The notes under the pieces were generated by a model. It worked only from the letters and a program-made list of their open reading frames with translations, searched no databases and had not been told where the DNA came from. From contig OX453284.1 in assembly GCA_949710005.1 (NCBI GenBank), positions 8,156,477-8,220,476 on the forward strand: a DNA stretch of 64,000 nucleotides. Direction: 5' to 3'. A program made the position numbers and the translations under genes. Source of the stretch: Ricordea florida. Taxonomy: Eukaryota; Cnidaria; Anthozoa; Corallimorpharia; Ricordeidae. Positions 21,229 through 34,200 of this stretch are shown piece by piece; the first letter of the stretch is position 1, and every line of letters begins with the position of its first letter.

Positions 21229-22430
21229 AGGGACAGGAAATGTTAAAGGAAAAACTGAAGGGACAGGAAATGTTAAAGAATTAGCTTGTTTGAGTAATAA
21301 AGTTGTTCCTCTTTTTCATCAGAAAGTAGAATTGTGGTATGAAAGAAGATGACCATTACCGAATCAAACGTCAATCGCAGACAAAACCTTCTGGGACAGT
21401 TAACCTGTTCTTCGTCTGGTTCTGAATAATTTGAAAACAGCCGATATACTTTAGCTTCCCCCGCAGAAGCTTTTCACAAATATTTGATCCCCGCTCCCCC
21501 TTATACAGAGTTGAACTACAGAAACTGTACAATATGTTGCCCATGTGTTGGAAGGGGGGAATTAGAGATAGTAATGTTTCAACGGAAACCCAGGATACTG
21601 TCCCAAAAGTTTTGTCCAAGATTGTCGTTTCGAAGGATCGCAATTCATACAGTCTTCTTACTGATTCGAATGAACGTCATTAAGTCTTCATTATCATATT
21701 ATGCTAAGCGTTTCTAAACATTTACGCTTTAAGTTTTCAGCATAATTTGTAAAGCTTTGAAAATACAATTGAAATTTAATGGTCAACTGCACGAGGGCAT
21801 ATTGCGATTACTTGTTTATTATACTAATAAAATACCAGGATTTTTCCTTTTACTAAAAAATCATATCTTCATCTCGCGCAGTGAAGATATTACTTTTATC
21901 ATTCACGTGTGAGGATATTTTTATCTTTCAGTACTCGAAGATAAAATTCGTATCCCCGCGCGGCATGTAATATCCTCTATTTATCACATATCGGGCAGAA
22001 TCATTCAGGCAATCACGTTCAACACCGCGAAAAATGACGGTCATTTTAACATACTCAACTTTCAATGAACACTGATTTTATTCTTAAAATTACAGCCAAC
22101 ACGGTTCCAAATCGTTGCTACCGACACAAATTCAACAATAACGCATTGTTACTAAGCAACTGTCAACCAATCAGGATCGAGTAATCATGCCCTCTTGATT
22201 ACCTAAAGCCTCGAGATTAAGAAAAAACGTCTTCTGCCACAGCCAATCAGCATTCAGATATTTGTTCTAAATGTGATAAGTATGTCTAATCAAGTGGTGA
22301 CGAGTGAAATTAGGGAATAATTTCACGCGCGTTTTGTCCAAATTCTTATTCCCTAATTTCACGAGTATACCATTTGATTACCTATTTATGTCATGGGAGA
22401 CAGATTACTCTTTAACATTTTCAAACCTAG
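21229..22430. repeat. Repeat-rich intergenic sequence with MITE-like block
   Basis: The block at about 21815-21985 (ATACCAGGATTTTTCCTTTT, ACTCGAAGATAAAATTCGTA, TATCCCCGCGCGGCATGTAA) recurs in rearranged or inverted form at 29440-29860 inside ACBD3. The block near 22295-22380 has inverted GGGAATAATTTCACGCGC-type arms. No gene is recognised. Confidence 0.5.
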
Positions 22431-22534
22431 ACGCTATTTTGGCACCGTAGGACAAGTTGCCATAACAACATTGTAATTTCACATGTGAAATTATAAATTG
22501 ACTGAAATTTCGCGCCAAAATTAGGGAGTAATTT

Positions 22535-22840
22535 GTCACCTATGATATTAAACAATTAATCGCCAAAGGCGAAGTGATTATCAGTGGATATTCATCGTTA
22601 ATCACTGCGCCTGGGGCAAATAATTGTTTTAGTATAAATACACGGGTGATTATTTAAAAAAAAAGAAAAGAAAAACCATTGTAAAACGCAAAAAAAAAAT
22701 TATTTCATCAAAAGCGCGCGAACGACTGGCAGCCATTTTGTTCGTCGAGGTGATTATCGGCTGATAATCCGAGATAGCGAACCAATCAGAGCGCGCGATT
22801 TTGTATAATCACCTGAGTATTTATACAAATAAACGTGTAA
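22535..22840. mobile_element. Dispersed repeat, GATAATCACCTCGACGAAC family, copy 1
   Basis: Contains GTTCGTCGAGGTGATTATCG, GCTGATAATCCGAGATAGC and TTAGTATAAATACACGGGTG. The same blocks occur in reverse orientation at about 30970-31250. Internal palindromes (CAGTGATTAT / ATAATCACTG types) are characteristic. Related, more diverged sequences lie near 48790-49035 and 51590-51870. Non-coding. Confidence 0.65.
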
Positions 22841-23091
22841 ACGTTCCAATTTAACAAGGTCTTTTCTAATACTTAACTAAGACAAACGGCACTATACAGA
22901 AGTACTCTACAACAGCTTCCTGTGACTGGTCATACCGCATAGTTGCTTATGAAAATAATTAAATGTTGAATTGAATTTCTTGACTCGGGATTTGCCGGTG
23001 GTATTAACGAATTAGGAGGTTCGCTCGAAGTGTTCCACATAATTATCTATCACAACTGTATCTCTGATATGAAGTGTGTGATGGAGTATGT

Positions 23092-23227
23092 GGATCAATG
23101 TAAGTATCTGGGCAACTGTACACCTACCCCTCCCCTAACCCAACATTAACACTGACTATTTAACTTATTATGACTGGTTGGGTTAGGGGAGGGGTAGGTG
23201 CACAGCTGCCCAGACACTTACATTAAG
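23092..23227. mobile_element. Hairpin MITE, GGATCAAT family, copy 2
   Basis: GGATCAATGTAAGTATCTGG and CTACCCCTCCCCTAACCCAA on the left are matched by their complements (TTGGGTTAGGGGAGGGGTAG, AGACACTTACATT) on the right. The right terminus is degraded and no target duplication is visible. Confidence 0.75.
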
Positions 23228-23621
23228 TAAGTTGAGGTTATTCCTCAGAGTCTTACAATTCCAGTAGTCCGTGACGATGGCCATTCAGCCAAACGCCAAC
23301 TTGCTACAGGATGTCGGGTCTCAGTTCATGCCATGCGCTTGTAAGAAAATCTAATAAACGAAACTTGCAGAGACGCGATCCAACAAGAAAAGTGAGAGGT
23401 ACAGTTTGTTGAGATGAATAGTGTTAAGTTAGTGTTCAAATAGTAAACGACCGTAACGCAAAAATGCCAGTGTGATTTGTCTATCTGGTCTGTGTTTGCG
23501 TCTCAAACGATTTGTTCCCGGACAGTACTACAACAATTACCAAAAAACACACAGAATCAAACAAGGTACTAATTTGAGCACCTGTATTACCACTTGAAAC
23601 GACAAAACGCTCACTAAAACC

Positions 23622-24060
23622 CCCGGAGGGGAAAATCCCATATGGAATGGATGGGGATGCTCGTCGTCTCGCTTAGGGGTGTAAATTTCGGATTTTGGCA
23701 TCGCTTAGGGTGTTCTGGGCAAAATGTCATTATTTTTAGCCGTCAAGGTCTCGTTAAGGGTTGCACGCGAAGAAATAACAAAACAGAAAGAATTTTGATT
23801 CTTTATATTTACTCAATTCATATAAACAAAGTTTTCCATATCATTAATATCTAAAGTCCACTGTAACAAAATGTCTTTGTCTATTGTTTTACAAGAGTGT
23901 AATACGAAACTCGACGAACTGAAACTCGTCGAAACTGGTCTCTTTTAGGGGTCTGCATAACCTTCGGCCACCTCCAGATGGGTCTCTTTTAGGGGTTAAA
24001 TTCAAAATTTCCGACGAGCATCCCCGTCCACTCCATATGGGAGTCCCCCCCCCCCCCGGG
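23622..24060. mobile_element. MITE with CCCGG termini and 8-bp target duplication
   Basis: Flanked on both sides by CTAAAACC (23614-23621 and 24061-24068). Inverted ends: CCCGGAGGGG, CCCATATGGA, GGATGGGGATGCTCGTCG on the left, complemented by CGACGAGCATCCCCGTCC, TCCATATGGG and a C-run plus CCCGGG on the right. Same terminal type as 8865-9328. Internal short repeats read GGTCTCTTTTAGGGGT. Non-coding. Confidence 0.8.
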
Positions 24061-25251
24061 CTAAAACCACCGTCCAGTATTAATTAATATTTATAGTGAT
24101 CACTATGCAACTTTTCTCAACAATATTAATACCTTCAAGAAAAAAAGTGGTGAGAATCGAAAAAAAGCTATCGATTGAAAGATAAATTCTCCAAGCAAAG
24201 TGTATAGTATTAATAATGATTATGATTTTGTATTAAAGTGTTTTTGGTACAATCCCTTAGTATGGTCACTCACCGTCAAGATATCTCATCAGAGCTTATA
24301 GTGTAGGCTTGATTGTTTACGAATCGGTTTTTCGGCCCCTTTTTTCAACTGCAGCAAGGCTATCCTTATGGTAATTCTAACATAAGCTATATTCAGCGAT
24401 ACCCCTGAAGAGAGAATCAGAACTTATCTTTCATCAATCAGAACTTATCTTTCATTCTGAACGACTAACCCATTCGCTCCCTAAAGTGATCGAGAAATAG
24501 TTTCTCCTTGTAATGTCCATAAGCTGGCCATAAAAATAATAACACAAAAAATTGGGTAAATTAAACGAATTAAGTAAGTTATACCACCATAAGGTAAAAG
24601 GGAGGTGCTGTTATGGTGGTATAACTTACTTAATCGATTCGTTTGATTTACCCAATTTCTTGTGTTTCAATTCCCCACCGACGCAGCACCAGTTTCTTTA
24701 GAAACTATCCCCACAATACATAAAAATAATAACATTATCAACTCAAAAAGAGTGAATTAATCTTCCATCAAAATCTCTGGACTAACATTTGAGGACGTTC
24801 AGTGTACATGGCACTCTCTCTGGAGGATTACAACCAGGATCTCGCCGGGGAGTGAAAGGGTTTTTTAAGCTTACTCAAAGCTTTGAACAAACTAGCCTTT
24901 CTATCAATATTATCATTATATATAGCTCAAACTTCGGGAAACAAATTGATTGAGCAGGTATGACTGAAATGTTTTGTTTTGCCACAAGGTGATTTCAGTC
25001 GTTTCCTTTCAGTTATCAAATAAGTCCGGGTTATTAATTTCTTCTCTGTTTTTGACAATTTCGTTAAGATTTCTTCTATCTATCGTTCTTCAGACATGAA
25101 TAGAATAAACCTTTGAATACTACAGATGCTTTTGCTGTCTAGCAACCACCTGCTTGAACCCACGCCTATTACAGTTTATCGTTTGTTGGCTCCTAAAAAC
25201 GGAGTTTCTGAAATTGTCTTTAGCGGATGGAAAATAACGATCGATTCGCCA
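24061..25251. other. 3' flank of ACBD3; hairpin at 24565-24648
   Basis: Intergenic sequence. At 24565-24648 the arms AATTAAGTAAGTTATACCAC and GTGGTATAACTTACTTAAT form a hairpin around GGTAAAAGGGAGGTGCTG. The adjoining block to about 24716 is an inverted copy of the repeat near 14500-14620. No polyadenylation signal can be placed with confidence. Confidence 0.45.
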
Positions 25252-28200
25252 TCATCGAGTGTAATACACACGGTAGTATAGCGTCTTTGACCTGAAAAGC
25301 GAGTACGAGTTGTCAAACTTGAGTAGGTAGACTCCACGCCCCGGGTACATGTGGCTTCCGACGATAACCTCTTCATTACAGGGCCTCCGTACAACAGGAA
25401 GTATCTCGTCGATTCTCGGTCGCGGAGGGCTGGCATCACTTTCAGTCGACTTGTCTTCCTCGGTAAATTCATCATCGTCAGACTCGTTGACTGCTACGGT
25501 GATGTTCTTGGTCTGCGGCAACGACCATTCAAAGCTAACACCAAATCCTAGATCGTAGTATTCTGTGGCGAATTCCCAAAACAGACAAGTTCCTGAAGGG
25601 AAGTGAAGGAAAGGGGAGGAGTAAGCATGATCTGAAACCCTTCGTGTACTTAACTCTGCATAATAATTTCCCATATCGTCTTAGTCACGCGCCTTAAACG
25701 ATATTAAAGATCAACAATTTGAGTACATGAAATAAATCATATATCTACAATACGTTTGGAGACATAATTGAATGTGTGACTTTCCCAAAACTGGTGCACA
25801 TTTATTTTTTATTAAACTTCGTCTAACTAGAATACAAAAAAACTATATACATAAAATAATTAGGCAGGGAGACCACTACAGCCTAGCCAATGACAGTAGA
25901 TCTCTCTTTAATAAGAATTAATTAACGCTTCTCACAGATAAAACAAGAAAAGTCAGAGAGAAACAAAACAAATTCAAATTACTAGAGGCAGCACGAAGGC
26001 GGGCACAGTATAGTCCTCGCTATGTTACACCTGGGAGAGATTGTTCTCCAGGTTCTGGTGTCGTCGACGTCGTACAGATTTATAGCCTTACTGTAATATT
26101 TAAATTGTAGGAATTGCGATTTAGCCTGAAAAAAGAACAGGCTGTTAAACCGCCCCCATTGTAGACGGCTGGCTTAATTCGGTTGTTAGAGAATCGAACC
26201 GGTATTCGTAAGATCTCGGGTTCAAATCCCTTTCCAGCTGATCGCAATGGATACTGCGAGTGCGAAACCTTCTTTTAAATTTACAGTTTACGTATGCTGA
26301 TGCAAACCACCGAGGGAGTTTGAAAAATGGTTACACAAGCCCTGAATTTCTCTCAAAACTCCCCCATTGTGTTTGATTGAATCTACGTGGACACAGGTGT
26401 CATTTTCTACTTCTTAAATACGATGAAGTATTCTACAACGCAAACCCGCACCAACACCAGTGCAACTAAGACACTGTTAAAAATAACACGAAGACTGACT
26501 TGCAAAAACAACTAAAAGGTAAAGGTAAAGGTGCCACTTTCCTCACTTGTAGCTAGTACCTGAATTACGGAGGAACCAGAGGGTGAGATCGGACATCGGC
26601 ATATAGAAGGCGCCTCTGGCTGCCACCTCAGTCCATGAATGATCTCACCCCACCCACCCAGACCAATGACGGCACACCAGGAACACTCCCTACTCTTTTC
26701 GAACTGTGCCATGGGTTCTTTTACGTCCCACAAATTATCAGCATCAGTGTTGTGAGACGGGACCTACGGTTTATCGTTCTTATCCGAGAAGACTAGCAAG
26801 TCTAACCACTTGCAGATAACATGACAAAGACAGCACTTTCTCCTCAGTTATTTTAAGACTCCGGCCGAGGTTTGAACTCACGACCTCCCGCACGAGAGTC
26901 CGGTGCTCTACCAACTGAGCTAACCAGGCGGCGGTTAACTAGCAGTATTACAAAATTTCCTGCTGAATAACCACTCTTATGAAGTCGTTGGAGAGCTCCA
27001 ATTTTTCATATCCACTAAACAGATTTTCACATTCAAAGAAGTTACAGGTGTGCAATTATAAAGTGCTGCAAGTCCGAACCAACAGAGCTGAGCAACCGCT
27101 CACAGTTTACCGATGCCACAAAAAAAAAACCTGACGCAACAGAAAGCCCAAATGGGGAAAAACGTGACAGGAAATCTGAGTAGGAACTATGCCCCATCGG
27201 CTAATCAGCCAACTCTACAAGGCTTCACAGTTTGAAGAATAAAATTTTGAGAATAAAAATAAATTTTGCCTCAGCCAAACGCACATGGCTGGTTTGAAGG
27301 CCAAGACGAATTCCACGTGCTACCCATGATGCTCAGGCCAAATAAACACGTCTTGTAACACGTGCCTAAAAATATCCATTTCGGCCAATTTCATGGCCTC
27401 AGTTGTGACAAATAACAGTATATTTAATAAATGAAAGATCCCAGAAGTTACTTAAGCAACATAGTCAGTTGCAAAGATAAGAACTGAAAAAATTCAGGCA
27501 TGAAAGACATTTGAACCCACGACCTTGCGATCCCAACTGGGAGGGATCAATATCAGTTTCTGGGCAACCGTGCACCTACCCCTCCCCTAATCCAACAAGT
27601 TATAATGAGTTAAAAAGTTAGCGTTAACGTTGGTTTAGGGGAGGGGTAGGTGCACGGTTGCCCAGAAACTGATATTGATCCACTGGGAGTTGGTCATTTG
27701 CGAGTTCGCAGTGTATCTGTAGAGGATGAGGATTTAAACCTGAATTGTTTCAGGTCTTATCTTTGCAACTGACTATGTTGCTTTAATACATAACTGTGTG
27801 GAGCTTTCACTTATTAAATATCTTTCTACCGCTGTGGACATACACGAAATTCTCATAAATTTACATTTTATCACAGTATACTTGATACAGTCATGTAAGG
27901 CTGCTTCACTGTTCTCCAGAGATTTTAGAGTAGCCAGCCCCCAAATGAAAGTAGCCGGTGTCTGGCAATCGAGTGCCCAAAGTGCACGAACCTGTAGGGG
28001 GTACGGGGTCCGGTGGCATGCCCGCCCTGCCCGCCCCTCCCACCCCCTCCCCCCTGGAAAATTTGTAAAAAGTGTGGCCCCGGAGATGCAATCTGGCGCA
28101 TTTTGAGGCCAGTAACAATAGGTAATTTTGTGTGATAAAAGTAGCCGGCGCTTCAGAAGTGAGTAGTCGGCGAAAACACCGGCAGCCGGCGCTTCTGGAG

Positions 28201-31200
28201 AACACTGCTGCTTACCTCCTTCATGTGTGGGTACACGAACTGTCATAGTTTCCCCTCGACCAACAACTAACACAGAACTTGGATCAGACTTGACGTGTTG
28301 TATAAACTCTTGTACTTTGGGACGAGTCCATAACGAAGCAGGTGATATACGAGGCAAACCATTCACTGCTACTGACTTTGGCTGTAGAAACAGACAGTGC
28401 AGAAAAATTCATACTTGTCGAATACTCTGACAAATTTATGCACAGCATTGTATTAAAATGCATTGTGTTATATATTATTCTAGAATGCATTCTTGAACGA
28501 TTGTTATGCAGGGGTTTCAATAGAAGCCGGCAACCGGCGAATTTCGCCACCTACTTCCCAAATCGTCGCCGCCTACTTTCTAACATTAAATTTCTTTTTG
28601 GTCCCTTGAGTTTCTTGAGTCACAGAATTTCTCACCTGTTACAGCCGCCTACTTTAATATGGTCAGCCGTCTACTTGAGAACTTATTGAAACCCCTGGTT
28701 ATGGCCATATAATACAATACAATGCATAAATTTTTCGGAGTATTGGACAACCCACACAAAATTAACCATTAATTTTTGCTATTTACCACTTGATGAGAGT
28801 AAGCAAAGCAAATCCTAGCACTAATGCAAGATGTCAAATGATGTTGTGGCAAGCGCCACAACATCATTTGATATTTTGGTATTCCCTACCAAAACACCGA
28901 ACAAAGTGTTAAAACTTCAACATCATTTGCTTCTAGTGTTTAATAGATAGAATTAACCTGTCTAACTGACATTTTATGGTGTAAGGCAAAATGTTAGTGT
29001 GTACTGCCATTGGATATTATCCTGTGTTCTCTGGCCCTTACACAGTAAAAAGATGCAAAATTGGACTGGTAAAGGAAGGAATACTCTCTTTGCCAAGCAG
29101 TAAACCATGTTCATGTTGTACCAAGGTTTGGTGTGAAATGTTTCAGTATCTCTGGTACCTGTTGTTCTGCTGCTTTCTGCTGTTGTTCTTGTTGATGCTG
29201 TTGTAAACGTTCTTGCTGCTGAATAAGTTGTTCTTCTTGCTGTTTCCTTAAAAACTCTTCCTGTTTCCTCCTGTAGAGAATGCAATAATACATCTTACTA
29301 TGTGGCTGGTTCTGTCGTGAGCAGGCAAGATTAGGTGAATTCTTTTGATTGACTACACAAGTGGGGTAGTGCAGGGACTTAAAATAATTGTGTTTCACCC
29401 AAAAATAACATTTAAATAACTATTCAAGCCAGGCTGTGCGGGGATACAAATTTTATCTACTCGAAGATAAAATTTGTATCCCCACGCAGCCATGTAATGT
29501 TCTGTATATTTTATAGATACTGATGAAATTTCCAAACAAAACAACTTCAGCAAATCTTCCTGGATGTCCGAGAAGTTTGGAATAAATATCAATGCGAAAA
29601 TTTGGCAGCTCGTTGAGAAAGTCACTGGTAACCGTACCATCTTCGCACCTCAAAGCCATTTTTTTGAATGAAATTTCAAAAGAACCGGCCATGCGCCTGA
29701 GTGGGAAGCTCTCTTGTAATTGGCTAATCATGTTAGTAACCATGGTGACACCAATATCCTCACACGTGTAAGATAAAAATAATATCTTCACTGCATGTGA
29801 TGAAGATATGATTTTTTAGTAAAAGGAAAAATCCTGGTATTTCATCAGTATAATAAACACATTCACATGAGACATCCAGACCGGTTTGCACAAACTGCAG
29901 TGGAAATGTGAATAGTTACATCATCAAAATTCACACTAGTGAAGACATCAAAAATATCTTAGCAGATGAGAGACATACCGTACACATACATGTACCATGC
30001 AGGTTTGCTCACAGACTAATGCTTGAAATGCAAGCCTTTATATTACATCATCATTTTGTTTGATAAAGAAAAACGTTTTGTGCTGAATGGTACAACATAA
30101 TTTTCTTGTTTGTGAATTGGTTACAGTACCTTTCTTCTTCTTCTTCTTCAGCCCTTCTTTTCATTTCTTCAGCTATAAGCCTTTGTCTCTCCTGCTCTGC
30201 TGCCTCTTCTGCTTCCTTTCTTTTTCTTTCTATCTCTTCTCTTCTTATCCTATCTTTCTCCTCCTTTTCCTTCTGCTGTGCCTCCATCCATGGTCGTAAC
30301 TCAGGTGAAGATGTCTCCAGTAATGAACAGAATTTCTGCATAGCTTCCTGTGGTTCCATATAACCTAGGCTCTCCCAAGCGCTCCTACAAAAGAGGTAAA
30401 AGTAAACAGTGCAGTAAATATACTGTACTTAAATGGTTTTTAAAAAGAACTTATGTTTGACTTTTGGAAGTTTAAGGAAGCCATGCAGGGTTGTCAAAAC
30501 ATTTTAAAGCAGGCAGCTAAATATGAAAAGTACTGTAACTGTCTTAATAATATACATGCAAAAATTTCAGCATGCTCATTGGCTGAGAGCATGTCAATTA
30601 ATCCCAAACAGTGCAGAAAATTGAAATTGAGTGCAAAAAGTTGAAATTGAGTGCAGAAAGTTGAAATTAAATTTTTGCATGTATATTATTAACAAGTAAT
30701 CACATGATTTGTCTCGTGCAATTTGGGATAAATCAGCACTCGTAAATTTTTCAAAGGCTAACCAAATTGCACGAGCTCGTAGGGCGAGTGCAATTTGTAG
30801 TCTTTGAAAAATTTACGAGCTCGTGCAATCTGAGGCCATGCCAAGCAGAGTGACTGGCAACATGACAAAGTTGGCAGCAATTTTGATAGTAAACATGTAA
30901 AAATTTAATTTCAAATTTCTACACTCAGTTTCAGCTTTTTGCACTCAATTTCAACTTCCTACAATATTTGGGATTAGTATAAATACTCAGGTGAATCACG
31001 CACTCTGATTAGTTTGCTATCTCGGATTATCAGCCGATAATCACCTCGACGAACAAAATGGCTACCAGCTGTTCGCACGCTTTTGATGAAATATAATTTT
31101 TTCGTGTTGTACAATGCTTTTTCTTTTCTTTTTTTTGAAATAATCACCTGTGTACTTATACTAAAACAATTATTCGCCTCAGGCTCAGTGATTATTGGTG

Positions 31201-34200
31201 AATATTCACCGATAATCACTTCGCCTTCTGCGAAAAATTGTTAATTATTAGACATGTTCTCAGCCAATTATTATGTTGAAATGTTTGTGTTGGGAAATAT
31301 ATCATTGCGTTATTGTTCATGAAGAATGCGTGACTTAAATAATCGTCCCGTAGCTCCTTAAATGGAGATGTAATTAGCGAGAGCCACAGTAACACGAGAA
31401 CAATGAACTTTGTAACCAAAAAGAAAAGTGATTGAGATTCCATCGTGCAACAGAATGCTGCTGTAATCACCGAGTATTACTGTGTTCTGTTTGGGATATC
31501 GAGAGTTCGCGTTTCTCATTAAAATCTACATTAACATTAAGGGACTTGTTGTGGATTTCATTGAAGACGGGGGCAATTCACGACAAAGTGGCACCTCCGA
31601 CGGGACACAAACATGGAAGCGGCGAAATCGACGTTAGAGGCAAAGCTCTTACAGCTTCAGTTGACAAGGGGAAGAACGGAGGAAATAATGCAAGGCGGAA
31701 TGGCAACAAGAGTTCAGAGACAGATTAATACGTTAAAAGAATTAACAGAGGAAGCCGACGGGTTAAGGAGAAGTATCGAAGGTACGAAAATAGCAGCAAA
31801 AGAGGAGATTGCCGAAATCAAATCATGGAGCGACGAAATCGAAGTCAAAATAATGGAAGCGGATGATGATATTTCACGGCTCTTGAAGTTTATGGAAGAA
31901 TTAAACAAGAGAGATAACCAGAAGCTTCGTGAGGAAGAGCTAGACCACGAAAGGCGTCTTTTTGAAACTCGTCTCCATTATCAAACGCAACTGGAAGCGA
32001 AAAAGTCGTCACAAGCCCAACAAGATAAGCTAACGAGTAGTACTTCTACTGTACTGGAAGCAAAGTTACCGAAGTTGGTGATTTCGAAGTTTAACGGTAC
32101 ATGCCAGGACTGGCAACGGTTTTGGGGCCAGTTCCGTGAGGCGATAGATAAATCTACGATTGCTGGCGTTACCAAGTTGTCCTATTTGAGAGAGCTGCTG
32201 GTTCCAAAAGTGAGAACATCGATAGAAGCATTGCCATTTTCATCGGAGGGATACAACCGTGCAATCAGCATTTTAAAGGACAAGTATGGAAAAGAATCCG
32301 AAATCGTAAAAGCTTACAACAAAGAAATTCTGGAGTTACCCCACATTTCCGGTGTAAATGTCAAGAAGATCCATGAGTTCAGTGAGCGTTTGACATATTG
32401 CGTGCAATCTCTGGAAACAATGGGGAAATTGGATCAAGTGAATGGAAACGTGTCGATGACACTTGACAAGCTGCCAGGAATAAGAGGCGACCTTGTGCAT
32501 ACAGACAACTCGTGGGAAAGTTGGGATTTTGGAAAATTGGTGGAAGCCCTACGACAGTGGACAAGACGCAACCCGATCGAATTTAGCACGTCAGAGAAGC
32601 CCGATCCGCACACAGTTCGCCGGCGGGAGAAATCTGATAAGCTATTCAACGCCAGACAACAAGAGCCGAAACGACGTGGCTGTGTATATTGTGATGATCG
32701 GTCACATTTCTCGGGGGAGTGTCCTAAGATGACAACATTAGATGAAAGAAAACAATACCTGGCTCGACATCATCTCTGTTTCAATTGTACCCGTAGCGGT
32801 CATCCAGCCTCTAAATGTGAAAGTAAATCGTCCTGCCGCCGATGCGGTCGTCGACATCACACGTCTATCTGTGACCAAACGACTCAACAACAAGAAGTTG
32901 CGTTAACAGCCTCAAGAAAAGGAGACGGTATTTTTCCTGTCGTGAATGTGAAAGTAAATGGGATTGAATGTCGGGCGTTGATTGATACTGGAGCAGGGAG
33001 TTCTTATGCCTCAGCCAAACTGATAGACCTCTTGAAGATAAAACCAATTGATGTACAAGTCAAGCAAGTGGACATGTTGATGTCGAGAGCGATGGCTCGC
33101 CTAGAAACGTATCAAACCTCACTTAAGTCGGTTTGCGGGGAATTCGAGATGGAAGTAAACTTAATCAAAGTGAACAAAGGAGAGCTCTTAGAGATAAACA
33201 ATCCCCACTATGACGCTGTGATTGCCAAATACCCACATTTAAAAGGAGTGGAAATGCGTGACCGAGACACAAAACCACAACTTCCCGTGCACATAGTGCT
33301 TGGGGCAGGCGAGTACGCTAGAGTTAAAACTGACACTCGACCCCGCATTGGGAAGGAGGGTGAACCGGTAGCTGAACGCACAAAGCTGGGTTGGTTCATC
33401 ATGTCTCCCGGACAGGAATTTGACCGAAACGCGATGATGCTAACTCAAACATCCCAGCTGGAATATGAAGAACTTTGCAGACTCGATGTTTTAGGACTTG
33501 AAGACACCGCTCACGACGACCAGGGAGCTGTGTACAGTGAGTTCAAGGAGCAGCTGTTAAGAAGCGAAGAGGGCTGGTACGAGACAGGGTTACCCTGGAA
33601 GGGAGACCGGTTAGCATTACCCAGCAACAAGAGGGGAAGCCTACAGCGGTTAGATGCTTTAATACGCAAGTTACAGCGAACTGACCAAGCTCAAGAATAT
33701 GACAACATCATCCAAGAACAAAAGGAGCAAGGAATTGTTGAGGTAGCCGATAAAGACGCCCAAGGTGTGGAGTTCTACATTCCCCACAAGGCCGTGATAA
33801 GGGAAAATGCAGAATCTACAAAGCTGAGGATCGTTTATGACGCGTCTGCTCGTGCTCATCCCTCAGCACCGTCCTTAAATGAATGTCTTCACGCGGGACC
33901 ACCACTACAAAACAAGCTCTGGGATGTTCTCGTGCGTCAGCGATCATACCCTGTTGCAGTGACTGGTGACTTACAGAAAGCGTTTCTGCAGATACGTATC
34001 AAGGAAGCGGAGAGAGATGCATTGCGATTCCACTGGAAGAAGAATCAGGACGAAGAATTAGAGACATTGAGATTCACTCGAGTGTTGTTTGGACTCACCT
34101 GCTCGCCATTTCTGCTTGAGGGAGTTCTGGAGTGCCACCTGCAATCGTGGGAAACATGGAAACCAGAGTTAGTGGCTGAAATTCGTAAAAACCTGTACGT

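Noticed and set aside
29453..29791. 112-codon antisense-intron ORF in ACBD3
   Set aside because: It lies within an inverted-repeat element and has no recognised domain.
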